The notes: generated from the letters alone by a model not told the origin. A stretch of 64,000 bases of DNA from CAZOZZ01 sp965262425 (GCA_965262425.1 OZ253536.1:5394001-5458000), one strand, 5' to 3'. Counted from the first letter of the stretch, positions 1 through 9,387 are shown. Made by a program: numbers and translations.

Positions 1-1
1 C

Positions 2-274
2 GCTCCTGTTGGATTCGAAGCCCCGACGGGCCCGATACCTCCAGACGTGCAGCGAAAGATCCTATCGGGCGTTATCGTTCCGGATGCTATCGAATTGGAT
101 GCTGACACGATTGTGATCCTCGAAGCGCGAGCGATCTACGAAGTCCAACAGATCTCGACGGGATCGGAGAGCATACAATTTTTTGTGTCGCCCGAGGGTG
201 ACTTCGAAGGCCGCATCGTGCTCATCCGGTACCTTCTGCTGGCCGAGGCCATCAAGTTTGGAAAGGAGAATTGA
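2..274 (+). CDS. Hypothetical protein, 5' end outside window
   Basis: An open frame enters from the window edge and ends with a stop at 272-274, leaving at least 90 residues. A GTG at 47 could start a 75-residue protein, but the frame is open upstream, so the real start is probably outside. The visible part is acidic and mixed alpha/beta, ending FGKEN. I recognise no family. The next gene, 56 bases downstream on the same strand, has its own AAAGGA ribosome binding site. Confidence 0.5.
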   Translation, partial: APVGFEAPTGPIPPDVQRKILSGVIVPDAIELDADTIVILEARAIYEVQQISTGSESIQFFVSPEGDFEGRIVLIRYLLLAEAIKFGKEN

Positions 275-330
275 GCCAGACGGCGCTTCACCTCGCTCGC
301 CGAATCCCGGTACGTCCCGAAAGGAACTGA

Positions 331-1338
331 ATGTTTAGTTCGCTCCATTCTAACGTCACACGAGGCGTTGCTGTCATTGCGGTAGTCGGCATCGTCGGCA
401 TTGCCGGATACGCTCAGCCCAATCCGTTCCGCGTTGATCCCAACTGGGCACAACTTCCCGAAGGGCGGACGTGGGGGGCGATGAGTGCAGCGGACACGGG
501 TCCAGATGGGGGCATCTGGGTCGCTGAACGATGCGGCCAGAACAGTTGCGTCGGTCGCGACGATATCTCACCGATCCATTCGTTTGCTTCCTCGGGTCAC
601 CCGACCAGGCATTTTGGTGAAGGAATATTCGTGTGGCCGCACGGCATCGATGTGGATCACGATGGCAATGTGTGGGTGACCGACGGGCGTGGAGAGGGCG
701 GACGGGGTCATCAAGTCTTCAAGTTCAGCCCGGACGGCGACCTGCTGATGACGTTGGGGACGGCGGGGGTCGCCGGGAATGGGCCGGAACACTTCAATGG
801 GCCCACCGACGTGGTCGTTGCACCGAATGGCGACATCTTTGTTTCAGACGGTCATGAGGCGGATGGAAATAACCGCGTGGTCAAGTTTTCAAGCGGCGGA
901 CGGTTCCTGATGACCTGGGGGCAGACTGGGACGGGTCCGGGTGAGTTCGTCGTACCGCATGCCCTCGCTTTGGATCCCACGGGTCGGGTGTTTGTCGCGG
1001 ACCGGGACAACAATCGAATCCAGATCTTCGATCAAGACGGAAACTTCCTGGCCGAGTGGAGACAGTTTGGGCGGCCCAGCGGAATTTATATCGATCCAGA
1101 CGGCAAACTGTATGTGTCGGATAACCAATCGAACACCGAACGGAACCGAGGGTGGGAGAGAGGCATCCGAGTCGGGAGCGCCACGGACGGTTCGGTTGCA
1201 GCCTTCATTCCGGATCCGGAACACGATCCAGATAATCCCGACGCGACCGGCGCGCATGACATCGCAGTCGACGCGGCCGGCAACATCTATGGCGCCGAAG
1301 TTGCAGAGCAGACGCTGCGAAGATACGTGAGGCAGTAA
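331..1338 (+). CDS. Secreted NHL-repeat beta-propeller protein
   Basis: The 335-residue protein starts at ATG 331 behind AAAGGA. A hydrophobic segment at about residues 10-28 (ending AGYAQ) is a probable signal peptide, so the protein should be exported. The rest is a series of NHL blades of the pattern 'PHGIDVDHDGNVWVTD', 'PTDVVVAPNGDIFVSD' and 'PHALALDPTGRVFVAD', giving a roughly six-bladed propeller. The two-Cys stretch near residue 65 (RCGQNSC) and the overall plan resemble proteins annotated as peptidyl-alpha-hydroxyglycine amidating lyase-like, but I cannot confirm catalytic residues. A scaffold or binding role is equally possible. It stands alone between the partial first gene and the sigma-factor operon. 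Confidence 0.8.
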   Translation: MFSSLHSNVTRGVAVIAVVGIVGIAGYAQPNPFRVDPNWAQLPEGRTWGAMSAADTGPDGGIWVAERCGQNSCVGRDDISPIHSFASSGHPTRHFGEGIFVWPHGIDVDHDGNVWVTDGRGEGGRGHQVFKFSPDGDLLMTLGTAGVAGNGPEHFNGPTDVVVAPNGDIFVSDGHEADGNNRVVKFSSGGRFLMTWGQTGTGPGEFVVPHALALDPTGRVFVADRDNNRIQIFDQDGNFLAEWRQFGRPSGIYIDPDGKLYVSDNQSNTERNRGWERGIRVGSATDGSVAAFIPDPEHDPDNPDATGAHDIAVDAAGNIYGAEVAEQTLRRYVRQ

Positions 1339-1580
1339 GCAGCGTCTTCGTGTTGTTCTCGCCGTCAAAGCCACCGGAACCTAGCCGCGTGGCCCCATCC
1401 AGGTTCGCTTCTCCTTGAAGATTCCCGCCGTTGCCTTTTCTGCTCGCAACTCCAGCGAATCACCCACAGCCTCGGTCCGATTCTTGTCAACCAGGCCGTA
1501 TCTCGCGTCGTATAACCGTTAGAGACCGCCGGCGTGGACGCCGGAACGGCTCCGAACCCAATCATAAGGAGGTCTGTCCA

Positions 1581-1916
1581 GTGAGCATTGCTACCCTCGT
1601 ACTAATGAGCGTCGCGGTTCTGATCGTCATCGTCGTCGCCGTCGTCGTGGCGCTCCGGAAGAACATGCGGCGCAGAGCCTTAGAGTTGGGGCACGCCACG
1701 TTTTTCGACTACATGCGTGCCGTGCCCCATTCAGACAAAGAGAAGAGGGACGCCGTCGATCTCACGCTCCAGGGAGTTGTCGTCTGTTTCCTCGGGCTCC
1801 TGTTTCCCCCGCTACTTCTCATCGGGCTCTTCCCGCTCTTCTACGGCGCGCGAAAGCTCGTCTACGTGTCGATGGGACTCGGGCTTGTCGACGATCCCGA
1901 TCAGCCGAACCAGTGA
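1581..1916 (+). CDS. Small two-span membrane protein upstream of sigma factor
   Basis: I chose the GTG at 1581 because AAGGAGG lies just upstream at 1566-1572; the frame is open further upstream but has no comparable site. The 111-residue product has one membrane helix at about residues 6-24 and a second at about 66-90, with a basic, polar loop between (KKNMRRRALELGH). Its stop overlaps the GTG start of the sigma factor by four bases (GTGA), so the two are likely translationally coupled. No family recognised. It may take part in sensing or membrane tethering for the sigma/anti-sigma pair, which is inference from position only. Confidence 0.65.
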   Translation: MSIATLVLMSVAVLIVIVVAVVVALRKNMRRRALELGHATFFDYMRAVPHSDKEKRDAVDLTLQGVVVCFLGLLFPPLLLIGLFPLFYGARKLVYVSMGLGLVDDPDQPNQ

Positions 1917-2557
1917 ACCAGCCCCCGTCCAGCAAGAGGAGTCCTGCGGATCCGGCCAAGCCGGTTCCGGCCATCACGCCCGAGGCAATCGCTGTGCGCT
2001 CCGCGGTCCAGGCGATTCGTGACGGAGACCGCGACGCGTTCGCCAGGCTGGTCGAGATCTATCAGAGACGTCTTTTCGGCCTCACCCTGATGATGGTTCG
2101 AGATCCGTCCGGAGCCGAAGAGGTGACTCAGGACGCCTTCGTCTTGGCCTTCAAGCACCTCGACCGTTTCGACGAGCGTCGTCCGTTCTATCCCTGGCTC
2201 GTGACCATCGCGGTGCGGCTGGCACAGACCTGGCTGCGACGCCACGTTCGGGTGACCACGCGTGAGGGTACGGAGCTCGACCCGGTGCACGAGCCAGCGG
2301 CGACCGCGACCGATCCACTCGATCAGCTCGTCACCGACGAGAGAAGCCGCCACCTGTGGCGATCGGTTGCGGCTCTCCCGTCGGGGGAGCGAACTGCCGT
2401 CTTTCTCTATTACCGCCAGGAGATGAAAGTGAACGACATCGCCGGCGCTCTCGGGGTCACAAGCGGCACTGTGAAGACTCTCCTGTTTCGCGCGCGCCGC
2501 CGGTTGCGCCGTACCTTGAACCAAAACCTGCGACCCGCATCCGAGGAATTGACATGA
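1913..2557 (+). CDS. ECF-type RNA polymerase sigma factor
   Basis: The 214-residue protein has the sigma-70 region 2 signature (DAFARLVEIYQRRLF, then EEVTQDAFVLAFKHLDRF) at about residues 40-105 and region 4 with a helix-turn-helix (NDIAGALGVTSGTVKTLLF) at about 165-195, with no region 3 between them. That is the plan of extracytoplasmic-function sigma factors. It would direct RNA polymerase to stress promoters when released by the anti-sigma factor. The start is GTG 1913, overlapping the stop of the membrane protein. Its own stop overlaps the anti-sigma ATG (ATGA). The first 30 residues are a Pro-rich extension and a downstream start cannot be excluded. Confidence 0.93.
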   Translation: MNQPPSSKRSPADPAKPVPAITPEAIAVRSAVQAIRDGDRDAFARLVEIYQRRLFGLTLMMVRDPSGAEEVTQDAFVLAFKHLDRFDERRPFYPWLVTIAVRLAQTWLRRHVRVTTREGTELDPVHEPAATATDPLDQLVTDERSRHLWRSVAALPSGERTAVFLYYRQEMKVNDIAGALGVTSGTVKTLLFRARRRLRRTLNQNLRPASEELT

Positions 2558-3087
2558 CTTCGAAGCACGTCCTGACGATGATCGAAGCGCTGCCGCTCTC
2601 CGAGTACACGTCCCACGAACTCGAGATCGCCGAGCGCCACGCCCGAGACTGTATCGAGTGTCGGCAAGCCATGGCGGATGCGAAACTACTGGATGCCGAG
2701 CTCGCCCGTCAGCCGGAGCCCGTCCCGCCCGCCAGCCTGGCCGCGGTCATCATCGCACGCACGGCGCGCCTCGACGAGGAAGACCCGTCCGCCTCCCGCG
2801 ATCCGTCGCGGCTTCGGGTTGCCGAAGCCAGGAGCGATCGACTTTCGTGGGCTGCGACGCTTACGGGTCTTCTGGTGGGTCTCGGGGCCCAGGCCTACGG
2901 GTTGCTCTCCGGCGCGACGACCCTCGATCTGACGTCGTCACGGATCGGCGGAGTGGCGACCGGCCTGATCGAAATGTTGAATGCAGGTCCTTCCGTCATC
3001 GTTTTCGCGACAGGTCTGCTTCTTTACCTGGCGGGCTTCCTGGGATCGGTTCGCGGCACTGCAACCTCCCTCACACGGAGTCGGTAA
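2554..3087 (+). CDS. Zinc-finger anti-sigma factor
   Basis: The ATG at 2554 overlaps the sigma-factor stop and gives 177 residues. His29-X3-Cys33-X2-Cys36 is the zinc-binding anti-sigma (ZAS) signature. Two membrane helices follow at about residues 99-120 and 146-168. The N-terminal domain should bind the ECF sigma factor in the cytoplasm, with the helices anchoring the complex. The gene order sigma then anti-sigma with overlap is the classic arrangement. The operon ends 30 bases before the IS1182 insertion, so any further genes may have been displaced. Confidence 0.88.
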   Translation: MTSKHVLTMIEALPLSEYTSHELEIAERHARDCIECRQAMADAKLLDAELARQPEPVPPASLAAVIIARTARLDEEDPSASRDPSRLRVAEARSDRLSWAATLTGLLVGLGAQAYGLLSGATTLDLTSSRIGGVATGLIEMLNAGPSVIVFATGLLLYLAGFLGSVRGTATSLTRSR

Positions 3088-3117
3088 GGACATCTGAGCT
3101 TCTCCTTCCGAGGGCCC

Positions 3118-4515
3118 CTAGCAGCCCGTGGCAGAAGTGGGGTTTTCTGAGTTGAGAGTTTCAGGTCTTCGCCCGGACGGAACGGCGTCTAAATCGATTC
3201 TGGAGCGCTGAGGATGGAACGAGAGCGATTCACAGTGGCTCCAGAGCAGTATTAAGGTGAATAAGGCCATGACATGTTGGCCCTGAAGGCCTCGTGGTGT
3301 GCCGTTTCCGAAATTGTTCCGAAGGATCAGGCTCAGATTCAAAGCGGCATATTGAATCAGGACGCGCTTGAGAATGTTGTCCCGATGTCGGAGGTGAACC
3401 CGACGCATTGCGCCGGTTTCCAGCGTGTGTGCGAACGGTCGTTCCAACATCAGTCCGCGCTGTCGGAGTAATTGCTTGCCCCGGTTGCCTCGGATTCGTC
3501 GCCGGTTGGCATAGACGGCCTGTTTTTCTTCGGACTTATCTTTCCAGTTGCGTCGGCCCCGGTCCGGTTCCGAGATGTAGCTGCGAATGTTGAGGTCTTT
3601 GAATCCGGTCAACGTATCGTTACTGTGATAGCCCTTATCCGCCACCAGTTCGGAGAGCACATCGTTCCGAAGTTTCGATCCAGGATCGGCGGCCAAGGTC
3701 TCCATCTGATGCGCGGCTTGGATCATCGTTTCTTTGATCGTCGTCGTGTCGCCCTGATCGGCACCCTGCACCGTGACCGCCAGGATGGCTCCGGTCTTCA
3801 TGTCGGCGGCATGCTCCACCTTATGGGCCAGATGCGTTCGTCCGTCCTTCATCTTCGTGATTCGCGCATCCGGGTCGTGGGGATGCTCCCACTCTTTGTT
3901 CGATCCTTTCTTCGACCGCTTGCGGTCGAGTCGCCCCAGCTCGGTTTGCGTCGGTGTCTCGATCCCAGACGCCTTGGCCAGCCGTGTCAGGAATTGGTTG
4001 TAGGCTTCTCCGGTGTCCCGGTGTACGATCGACCGCATCGCCGCGTTGGCTTCCAGTGTCGATGCATCCACGCCCACCGTCTTCCCATCGATCAGGCCCT
4101 CACCGGCCAACACGCCCAACATCCACGAAAAGACCTTTCCATGTGTTTCCAGATCGATCAACCGTCGCGTCCGCGAGACTGTCGAATGATCCGGCACCCC
4201 TTCGCTCAGCCCGACTCCAAGGAATCCTCGCAAACTCAGAGAATCGGCACACCGCCACGCTATGCCACGCTCCGAATCGATTCCTTCGAAATAGCCCACC
4301 AGCAACATCCTAAAATACTTGCCCGGCGCCACGCTCGGCCGACCCATCACCTCAGCGTAGAACTGCTCACAGGCATCTTCGACGAACCGGTCGGACTTGG
4401 CTTGGTCCAAGATTCGGTTAACCCGTTCGTAGAACACGTGGCCCGCTGTCCGCGGCAACTCTGCTGTCGCAACCCATAACGTGGCTTGTCGGTCCTTTTT
4501 CCGTCCCATTCCCAT
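3118..4515 (-). CDS. IS1182-type DDE transposase
   Basis: About 465 residues. The N-terminal half holds the DUF772-like region (PSVAPGKYFRMLLVGYFEG, DHSTVSRTRRLID). The DDE core follows with VGVDAST, VADKGYHSN and a C-terminal RRIRGNRGK...RPFAH segment typical of IS1182/IS5-type enzymes. I prefer the ATG at 4515 because GGAG lies eight bases upstream; an in-frame ATG at 4533 also exists. The stop codon TAG is the last three bases of the minus-strand reading of the flanking CTAG, so the target site itself supplies the terminator. Confidence 0.9.
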   Translation of the reverse strand: MGMGRKKDRQATLWVATAELPRTAGHVFYERVNRILDQAKSDRFVEDACEQFYAEVMGRPSVAPGKYFRMLLVGYFEGIDSERGIAWRCADSLSLRGFLGVGLSEGVPDHSTVSRTRRLIDLETHGKVFSWMLGVLAGEGLIDGKTVGVDASTLEANAAMRSIVHRDTGEAYNQFLTRLAKASGIETPTQTELGRLDRKRSKKGSNKEWEHPHDPDARITKMKDGRTHLAHKVEHAADMKTGAILAVTVQGADQGDTTTIKETMIQAAHQMETLAADPGSKLRNDVLSELVADKGYHSNDTLTGFKDLNIRSYISEPDRGRRNWKDKSEEKQAVYANRRRIRGNRGKQLLRQRGLMLERPFAHTLETGAMRRVHLRHRDNILKRVLIQYAALNLSLILRNNFGNGTPRGLQGQHVMALFTLILLWSHCESLSFHPQRSRIDLDAVPSGRRPETLNSENPTSATGC

Positions 4516-4601
4516 ATCGCGTTCTCCTTCCACTATCTTCCTCGCGATACGGTCGCATGGGGTCCGTTGTTAACTATGAAGTTGACTTGCACCACGGGCT
4601 G
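3122..4601. mobile_element. IS1182-family insertion sequence, CTAG target duplication
   Basis: The ends are imperfect inverted repeats: CAGCCCGTGGCAGAAGT at the left and, reading inward from the right, CAGCCCGTGGTGCAAGT. CTAG lies directly outside both ends (3118-3121 and 4602-4605), consistent with a 4-base palindromic target duplication. The element is 1480 bp with one transposase gene on the minus strand. It separates the sigma/anti-sigma operon from the oxidoreductase genes. Confidence 0.85.
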
Positions 4602-4662
4602 CTAGCCGAGTGCCAGCGGAACGGACTACCCCTCCGGTGTCATTCTCTCTTATCATGCTCCC

Positions 4663-6732
4663 ATGAAGAAAGTCCCGACCGTCTTCACCACGGCTTGTCC
4701 GCGGAACTGCTACAGCACGTGTGCCATGACGGTGGAAGTGGAGGAAGGGCGGCTGCGCCGCGTGCTTTCACATGCCGGCAACCTTGCCACACCGGAGGGG
4801 CCGTGCCTGAAGGGCTTGAGCTACGTCGAGCGAGTCGGATCCCCGGACCGCATCCTTCACCCGCTCGCTCGACGGGAGGATGGAAGCTTCGAGCAGATCT
4901 CGTGGCCGGAGGCCTTCGACGAGATCACACACCACCTGGTTCGCATTCGCCGGGAGTACGGTCCCCAGAGCGTCCTCTACTTCTCAGGAAGTGGCACGAA
5001 GGGACTGCTCAACGGCGTCGGCACAGCCTTCTGGCGTCTCTTTGGTGGCTACACCGGGACCTACGGCGACCTCTGCTGGCCCGCGGGCCTCGAAGCCACC
5101 CGTCTGACGCTCGGGGAGAACAAGCACAGTGCGCCCTGGGACCTCGCCCACGCCCGGCTCATCCTCCTGTGGGGCAAGAATTCGGCGGAGACCAACATCC
5201 ATCAGATGCCCTTCGTGGAGAAAGCCGTGGAGGCAGGCGCCCGGCTGGTGGTGGTGGATCCCCGCCGCACCGAGACGGCCGAACGGGCCGATCTCCTGGT
5301 CCAGCCGCGGCCGGGCAGTGACCTCGCACTGGCACTGGCTCTGGCCCACATCCTGTTCCGCGAAGACCTGGTCGACGAGGCGTTTCTGGACGCCCACGTC
5401 GTCGGACACGAGAGCTACCGTCGGGCGGTCCAAGGCTGCACGCCGGAGTGGGCGGAGAAGATCACCGGCGTTCCCTCCCGGTTCATCGAGCGCCTGGGGG
5501 TGAGCGTGGGTACCGTGAAGCCACTCACCATCTGCGCCGGCTTCGGCATGCAGCGTTACACCAACAGCGGACAGACGATGCGCGCGATCATCGCGCTGCT
5601 GGCCTTAACGGGCAACATCGGCCGGCCCGGAGCGGGATGGCAGTTTGCCAACCTCCAGAGTGCGATCTTCGACGAGGTGAAAGATCCCATCGCGTTCTAT
5701 CCGCCCGAGAAGCCCGATGGCGTCGCACGCATCAGCATCTCCACGGCCCGCCTGGGCGCCGACATGCTCGCCACTACGGATCCGCCGCTTAAGATGGCAT
5801 GGGTCGAGCGTGGCAACCCGGTCACCCAGAATCCGGATACTTCCACGGTTCTCAAGGCATTCCGCCGCCTGGACTTCCGCGTGGTCGTCGAGCAGTTTCT
5901 CACCGACACGGCGCGCGAGGCGGACATCGTCCTGCCCGCCAAGACGCTCTTCGAGCAATCCGACGTCATCGGGGCCTACTGGCACTCCTACATCCAGCTC
6001 AAGCAGAAAGTCCTGGATCCTCCCGGGCAGGTGAAGCCGGAGTCGGAGATCTATCGCCTGCTGGCCGAGCGTCTCGGTCTGCCGTCAAGTGTCGTGGATG
6101 CGGCCATTCCCGGTCCGGGCGACGCCGAGATTGATGCATGGCTCGAGGCGAAGCTGGCCCCCTTTGACGGTCTGAGCCTGGAGCTCCTCGGACAGGGACC
6201 GGTGCTGGCACCAGGTCACGAGGAGGTGGCCTTCGCCGATCTGGTCTTTCCCACGCCCTCGGGAAAGATCGAGCTGTATTCCGAAGAAGCCTCACGACGC
6301 TGGAGGGTCGACGCCCTTCCGTCGTGGGTCGCGCCATCCGAGGCGGCGCCCGCGGAGGGAAGCGACGGCGGAAGGTACCCCCTGGTCTTCATGTCACCCA
6401 CCACGAAGAACCGCATCCACTCGCAGTTCGGCAACCTCCAGATGATCCGTGTGCATGATCCTGTTCCCCTGCTCGACATCAGCCCCGCCGATGCCCTGCC
6501 GCGCGGGATCCGCGGCGGCGACCGCGTGAAAGTGTTCAACGACCGAGGATCCCTGGAAGTACGATCCCGACTGGACTTCGGGCTGCGCGCCGGCTGTGTG
6601 TCTCTGACCAACGGCTGGTGGCTTACGGACGGAGCCGCGGTCAACGTTCTCTCGGCGGGTCGAGAGACCGACATGGGTCACGGCGCAGCCTTCCACGAAA
6701 ACCGGGTGGAAGTAGAGAAGGTGATCGAATGA
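4663..6732 (+). CDS. Molybdopterin-dependent oxidoreductase, DMSO-reductase family
   Basis: This 689-residue catalytic subunit begins directly with the [4Fe-4S] motif: Cys12-X3-Cys16-X3-Cys20-X27-Cys48. There is no twin-arginine leader, so it probably stays on the cytoplasmic side, unlike DmsA. Molybdopterin-binding segments follow (ILLWGKNSAETN, LVVVDPRRTETA, ITGNIGRPGAG-type, MAWVERGNPVTQNP) and a C-terminal dinucleotide-binding domain (MSPTTKNRIHSQF, ISPADA). Cys138 in GDLCWPAG lies where the family's molybdenum ligand is found, which is my inference; the codon is TGC, so it is cysteine and not selenocysteine. The stop overlaps the start of the DmsBC-like fusion, so they form an operon. 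Substrate unknown (polysulfide, sulfoxide and arsenic species are all possible). Confidence 0.9.
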   Translation: MKKVPTVFTTACPRNCYSTCAMTVEVEEGRLRRVLSHAGNLATPEGPCLKGLSYVERVGSPDRILHPLARREDGSFEQISWPEAFDEITHHLVRIRREYGPQSVLYFSGSGTKGLLNGVGTAFWRLFGGYTGTYGDLCWPAGLEATRLTLGENKHSAPWDLAHARLILLWGKNSAETNIHQMPFVEKAVEAGARLVVVDPRRTETAERADLLVQPRPGSDLALALALAHILFREDLVDEAFLDAHVVGHESYRRAVQGCTPEWAEKITGVPSRFIERLGVSVGTVKPLTICAGFGMQRYTNSGQTMRAIIALLALTGNIGRPGAGWQFANLQSAIFDEVKDPIAFYPPEKPDGVARISISTARLGADMLATTDPPLKMAWVERGNPVTQNPDTSTVLKAFRRLDFRVVVEQFLTDTAREADIVLPAKTLFEQSDVIGAYWHSYIQLKQKVLDPPGQVKPESEIYRLLAERLGLPSSVVDAAIPGPGDAEIDAWLEAKLAPFDGLSLELLGQGPVLAPGHEEVAFADLVFPTPSGKIELYSEEASRRWRVDALPSWVAPSEAAPAEGSDGGRYPLVFMSPTTKNRIHSQFGNLQMIRVHDPVPLLDISPADALPRGIRGGDRVKVFNDRGSLEVRSRLDFGLRAGCVSLTNGWWLTDGAAVNVLSAGRETDMGHGAAFHENRVEVEKVIE

Positions 6733-8093
6733 GGGGATCGGGCGGCGACGTCACCAAGGGGTTCCTCTTCGATGTCGGTCGTTGCACCGGGTGCCGCGCG
6801 TGCGAGTTGGCCTGCTCCACCGAGAACGAACTTGGATGGGGCCAGAGCTGGCGGCAGGTGGTCCCTTTTAACGAAGAGCGGCGCCCGGGCATTCCCACGT
6901 TCCATCTCTCTCTGGCCTGCAACCACTGTGACGATGCTCCGTGCATGAGCCAGTGCCCGTCGCTTGCCATCAGCCGCGAATCGTCGACGGGCGCGGTCCT
7001 CATCGACGCCGAGAGCTGCATCGGTTGCCGATATTGCAGTTGGGTCTGCCCCTACGACGCGATGCGGTTCGACGATCGCCTCTCGGTGATGACCAAGTGC
7101 ACCTCCTGCAATCATCGTCTCAAGGAGGGCCTGGAACCGGCGTGTGTCGACGCTTGTCCGACCGCGGCCCTGGGTTTCGGGGCCCTGGAAGGCGAGGAGG
7201 ACACGCCCGGGTTCCCCAAAACGCCGGCAGGTCCACGTATTCGCTTCCAGCCTTTGAAGGAGGGCGCGCGGCCCGCCGAGAGTACGTGGTCGCTCGGCGA
7301 GGATGTCATCGCGTCATTCGTTCGATCGCGTCCCGAATGGGTTGAGGGGATCACGCTCCGCTCGGAGCTTCCCCTCTGGCTCTTCACCACGGCGGCGGCG
7401 GCCCTGGTGGGATGGGTTCTGGCGGCGGCCGCCGGCCAGGTAGAAGTGAACGCCCTGCTCTTCGCTCCGCTTGCCGCGATGACGCTGGCCGTGAGCACGT
7501 TCCACCTGGGACGGCCGCTACGTGCCTGGCGCGCGGTGCTCAACCTGCGCCGTTCGCGCCTGAGCCGTGAGATCGCAGCCTTCGGGGCCTTCCTGGGAGC
7601 CACCGCCTTGACTTTCCTGTGGGTGGACCCGCCCGCCGCGCTTGGCTGGGTCGCGGCCGGGGCGGGCCTCCTGGCCCTTTTCTCCATAGACCGTGTGTAC
7701 GACCCGGTAAGGACCAGCGAGTCCGTCCCGATTCACAGTGCGGACGTTCTGTTGACCGGACCGTTGTTCGCTACGGCGCTGCTCGAGGTTCCGTCGGCCT
7801 TCGGAGTTCTGGCAGTGATCAAGCTCGTTCTGTATGTCCGCGGGAAATTCCAGAACGAGTACGGTCTCGAGTCTGCCCCGCGGAGTCTCCTCGCTGCCGC
7901 GAGAGTAGGATTCGGGCTGATCCTTCCGCCCGTCCTGTGGTGGTTCTGGCCCGAGGCCTGGGCGGGCTGGGGTCTTCTCTCGTTGGGTGTCGGCGAACTC
8001 GTCGATCGTGGAGAGTTCTACGAAGGGCTGGAGATCTCCACACCCCGAACCCAGGCGTATCGGGACGCGCGGGCCTGGGGAAAGGCAGGCTGA
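6729..8093 (+). CDS. DmsB-DmsC fusion: ferredoxin subunit joined to membrane anchor
   Basis: The ATG at 6729 overlaps the oxidoreductase stop (ATGA) and gives 454 residues. Residues 10-160 are a four-cluster ferredoxin domain: CTGCRACELAC, CNHCDDAPCMSQCP, CIGCRYCSWVCPYDA and CTSCNHRLKEG...CVDACPTAA. After a linker, about residues 210-440 are a DmsC-like anchor with around eight membrane helices (for example LWLFTTAAAALVGWVLAAAAG, with HLGRP in a loop). DmsB and DmsC are normally separate proteins. Here one polypeptide would carry electrons between the quinone pool and the molybdenum subunit. Together the two genes make a complete three-function complex. Confidence 0.9.
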   Translation: MRGSGGDVTKGFLFDVGRCTGCRACELACSTENELGWGQSWRQVVPFNEERRPGIPTFHLSLACNHCDDAPCMSQCPSLAISRESSTGAVLIDAESCIGCRYCSWVCPYDAMRFDDRLSVMTKCTSCNHRLKEGLEPACVDACPTAALGFGALEGEEDTPGFPKTPAGPRIRFQPLKEGARPAESTWSLGEDVIASFVRSRPEWVEGITLRSELPLWLFTTAAAALVGWVLAAAAGQVEVNALLFAPLAAMTLAVSTFHLGRPLRAWRAVLNLRRSRLSREIAAFGAFLGATALTFLWVDPPAALGWVAAGAGLLALFSIDRVYDPVRTSESVPIHSADVLLTGPLFATALLEVPSAFGVLAVIKLVLYVRGKFQNEYGLESAPRSLLAAARVGFGLILPPVLWWFWPEAWAGWGLLSLGVGELVDRGEFYEGLEISTPRTQAYRDARAWGKAG

Positions 8094-8138
8094 TCTCCCG
8101 GCGATTTCGATTTCCGGCAGTCTTGACGAGGTAGAAAC

Positions 8139-9323
8139 ATGTCATTCCTTCGATATTTCCCGCCCATGGGAATCTATGAGACGCTCTACGCCTTCCTCGA
8201 TGCCTTCGGAACATACATGGGGGAGCCCGGGACGCATCCGTGGAGTCAGGGCTTCCCCCGGACGGTGCAATTGCCCGGTGGCCCGGAGATCCCCACCCGG
8301 ATCGATGTCATGCCGGATCATCTCAAGTACCCCAAGGCCTGGGGCCTTCCGGCGTTGCGAGAAGCGGTGGCTTCCTACTACCAAAGGTTCTACGGCGCCG
8401 ACATCTCCAGCGAGAACGTGATGATCTTCGCCGGAGGAAGGCCCGCCATCGTCGCGGTGCTCTCATTTCTCGAGCCCGGCATCACGGTCCGGATTGCGTC
8501 GACCGAATATACCCCTTACTACGACATGCTCGAGCGCATCGGTCGGACGTACACTCTCGTTCCGAGTACAGTGGAAAACGGGTTCCGACCCACAGCCGAA
8601 GATTACTCCGCGGTCGCCGAAGATCACCGATACCTCATCCTCATGAGCAACCCATGTAATCCAACCGGTATTACCCGGCACGGAGACGACCTCGAAAAGT
8701 TCGTAAAGCTGGCGGGTTCGGCCAGTGTCGGGATAGTGTTCGATGAGGCGTATGAGCTCTTCCACGACAGCCCGGTAAGCGCCCTTCGCTACGTCCGAAA
8801 TATCGACGAGTCGAACGTCTTCGTTGTCGGTGCGGCGACCAAAGGGCTCCAGGCGCCAGGCATAAGAATCGGATGGGTCGTTGCGGCGAAGCGCCACATC
8901 GAAGTTCTGGGAAACTTTTCATCGTTCGGCATGGGAGGTGTCTCCCATCCGTCTCAGTGCTTCGCTCTGGAACTGCTGGGGGGAGAACGCGTGAAACTCT
9001 CAAGAAAGGCCGTGCCCGCCTTCTACGGCGCCCAGCGCAAGCGCTACGGGGAAGCGTTTCGAAGGCTGGGCCTCGAACTCTTCTCGGGAGAGGGCGGTTT
9101 CTACCATTGGTGCCGCCTCCCCGGAGAATGGACTGCCGATCAGTTCAACACCCGGCTTTTCAAAGAAGGCGCCGCCGTCCTCAAAGGGACGGATTGCGAT
9201 ATGGCGCGCCGGGGAACCGATTCTCCTCTCGCGAACTTCTTCCGCTTCTCCTTCGGCCCGCTCGAACCCGACTCGTTCGACCAGGACATCGAGATCCTCA
9301 CGCGCGCGCTCCGCGCTCGATGA
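8139..9323 (+). CDS. PLP-dependent aminotransferase, class I/II
   Basis: The 394-residue protein is of fold type I aminotransferase length. It shows SNPCNPTG (the Asn that contacts the cofactor ring), VFDEAYELF (the Asp that pairs with the pyridine nitrogen) and AATKGLQAPGIRIGW, where the Lys is the Schiff-base lysine. The C-terminal FFRFSFG holds the carboxylate-binding Arg. The ATG at 8139 is 45 bases after the fusion gene with GAGGT upstream, so it may be in the same transcript. Amino donor and acceptor cannot be told. A metabolic link to the oxidoreductase is only suggested by position. Confidence 0.9.
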   Translation: MSFLRYFPPMGIYETLYAFLDAFGTYMGEPGTHPWSQGFPRTVQLPGGPEIPTRIDVMPDHLKYPKAWGLPALREAVASYYQRFYGADISSENVMIFAGGRPAIVAVLSFLEPGITVRIASTEYTPYYDMLERIGRTYTLVPSTVENGFRPTAEDYSAVAEDHRYLILMSNPCNPTGITRHGDDLEKFVKLAGSASVGIVFDEAYELFHDSPVSALRYVRNIDESNVFVVGAATKGLQAPGIRIGWVVAAKRHIEVLGNFSSFGMGGVSHPSQCFALELLGGERVKLSRKAVPAFYGAQRKRYGEAFRRLGLELFSGEGGFYHWCRLPGEWTADQFNTRLFKEGAAVLKGTDCDMARRGTDSPLANFFRFSFGPLEPDSFDQDIEILTRALRAR

Positions 9324-9387
9324 ACGAAAGGTAACAGGACAGAGTGTCGGGGTGGCCGTCCCTGGCCACCCGCGGGGCAAGCCAACC

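Noticed and set aside
4663..6732. Selenocysteine in the molybdopterin oxidoreductase
   Set aside because: The putative metal-ligand codon (residue 138) is TGC and there is no in-frame TGA in the gene.
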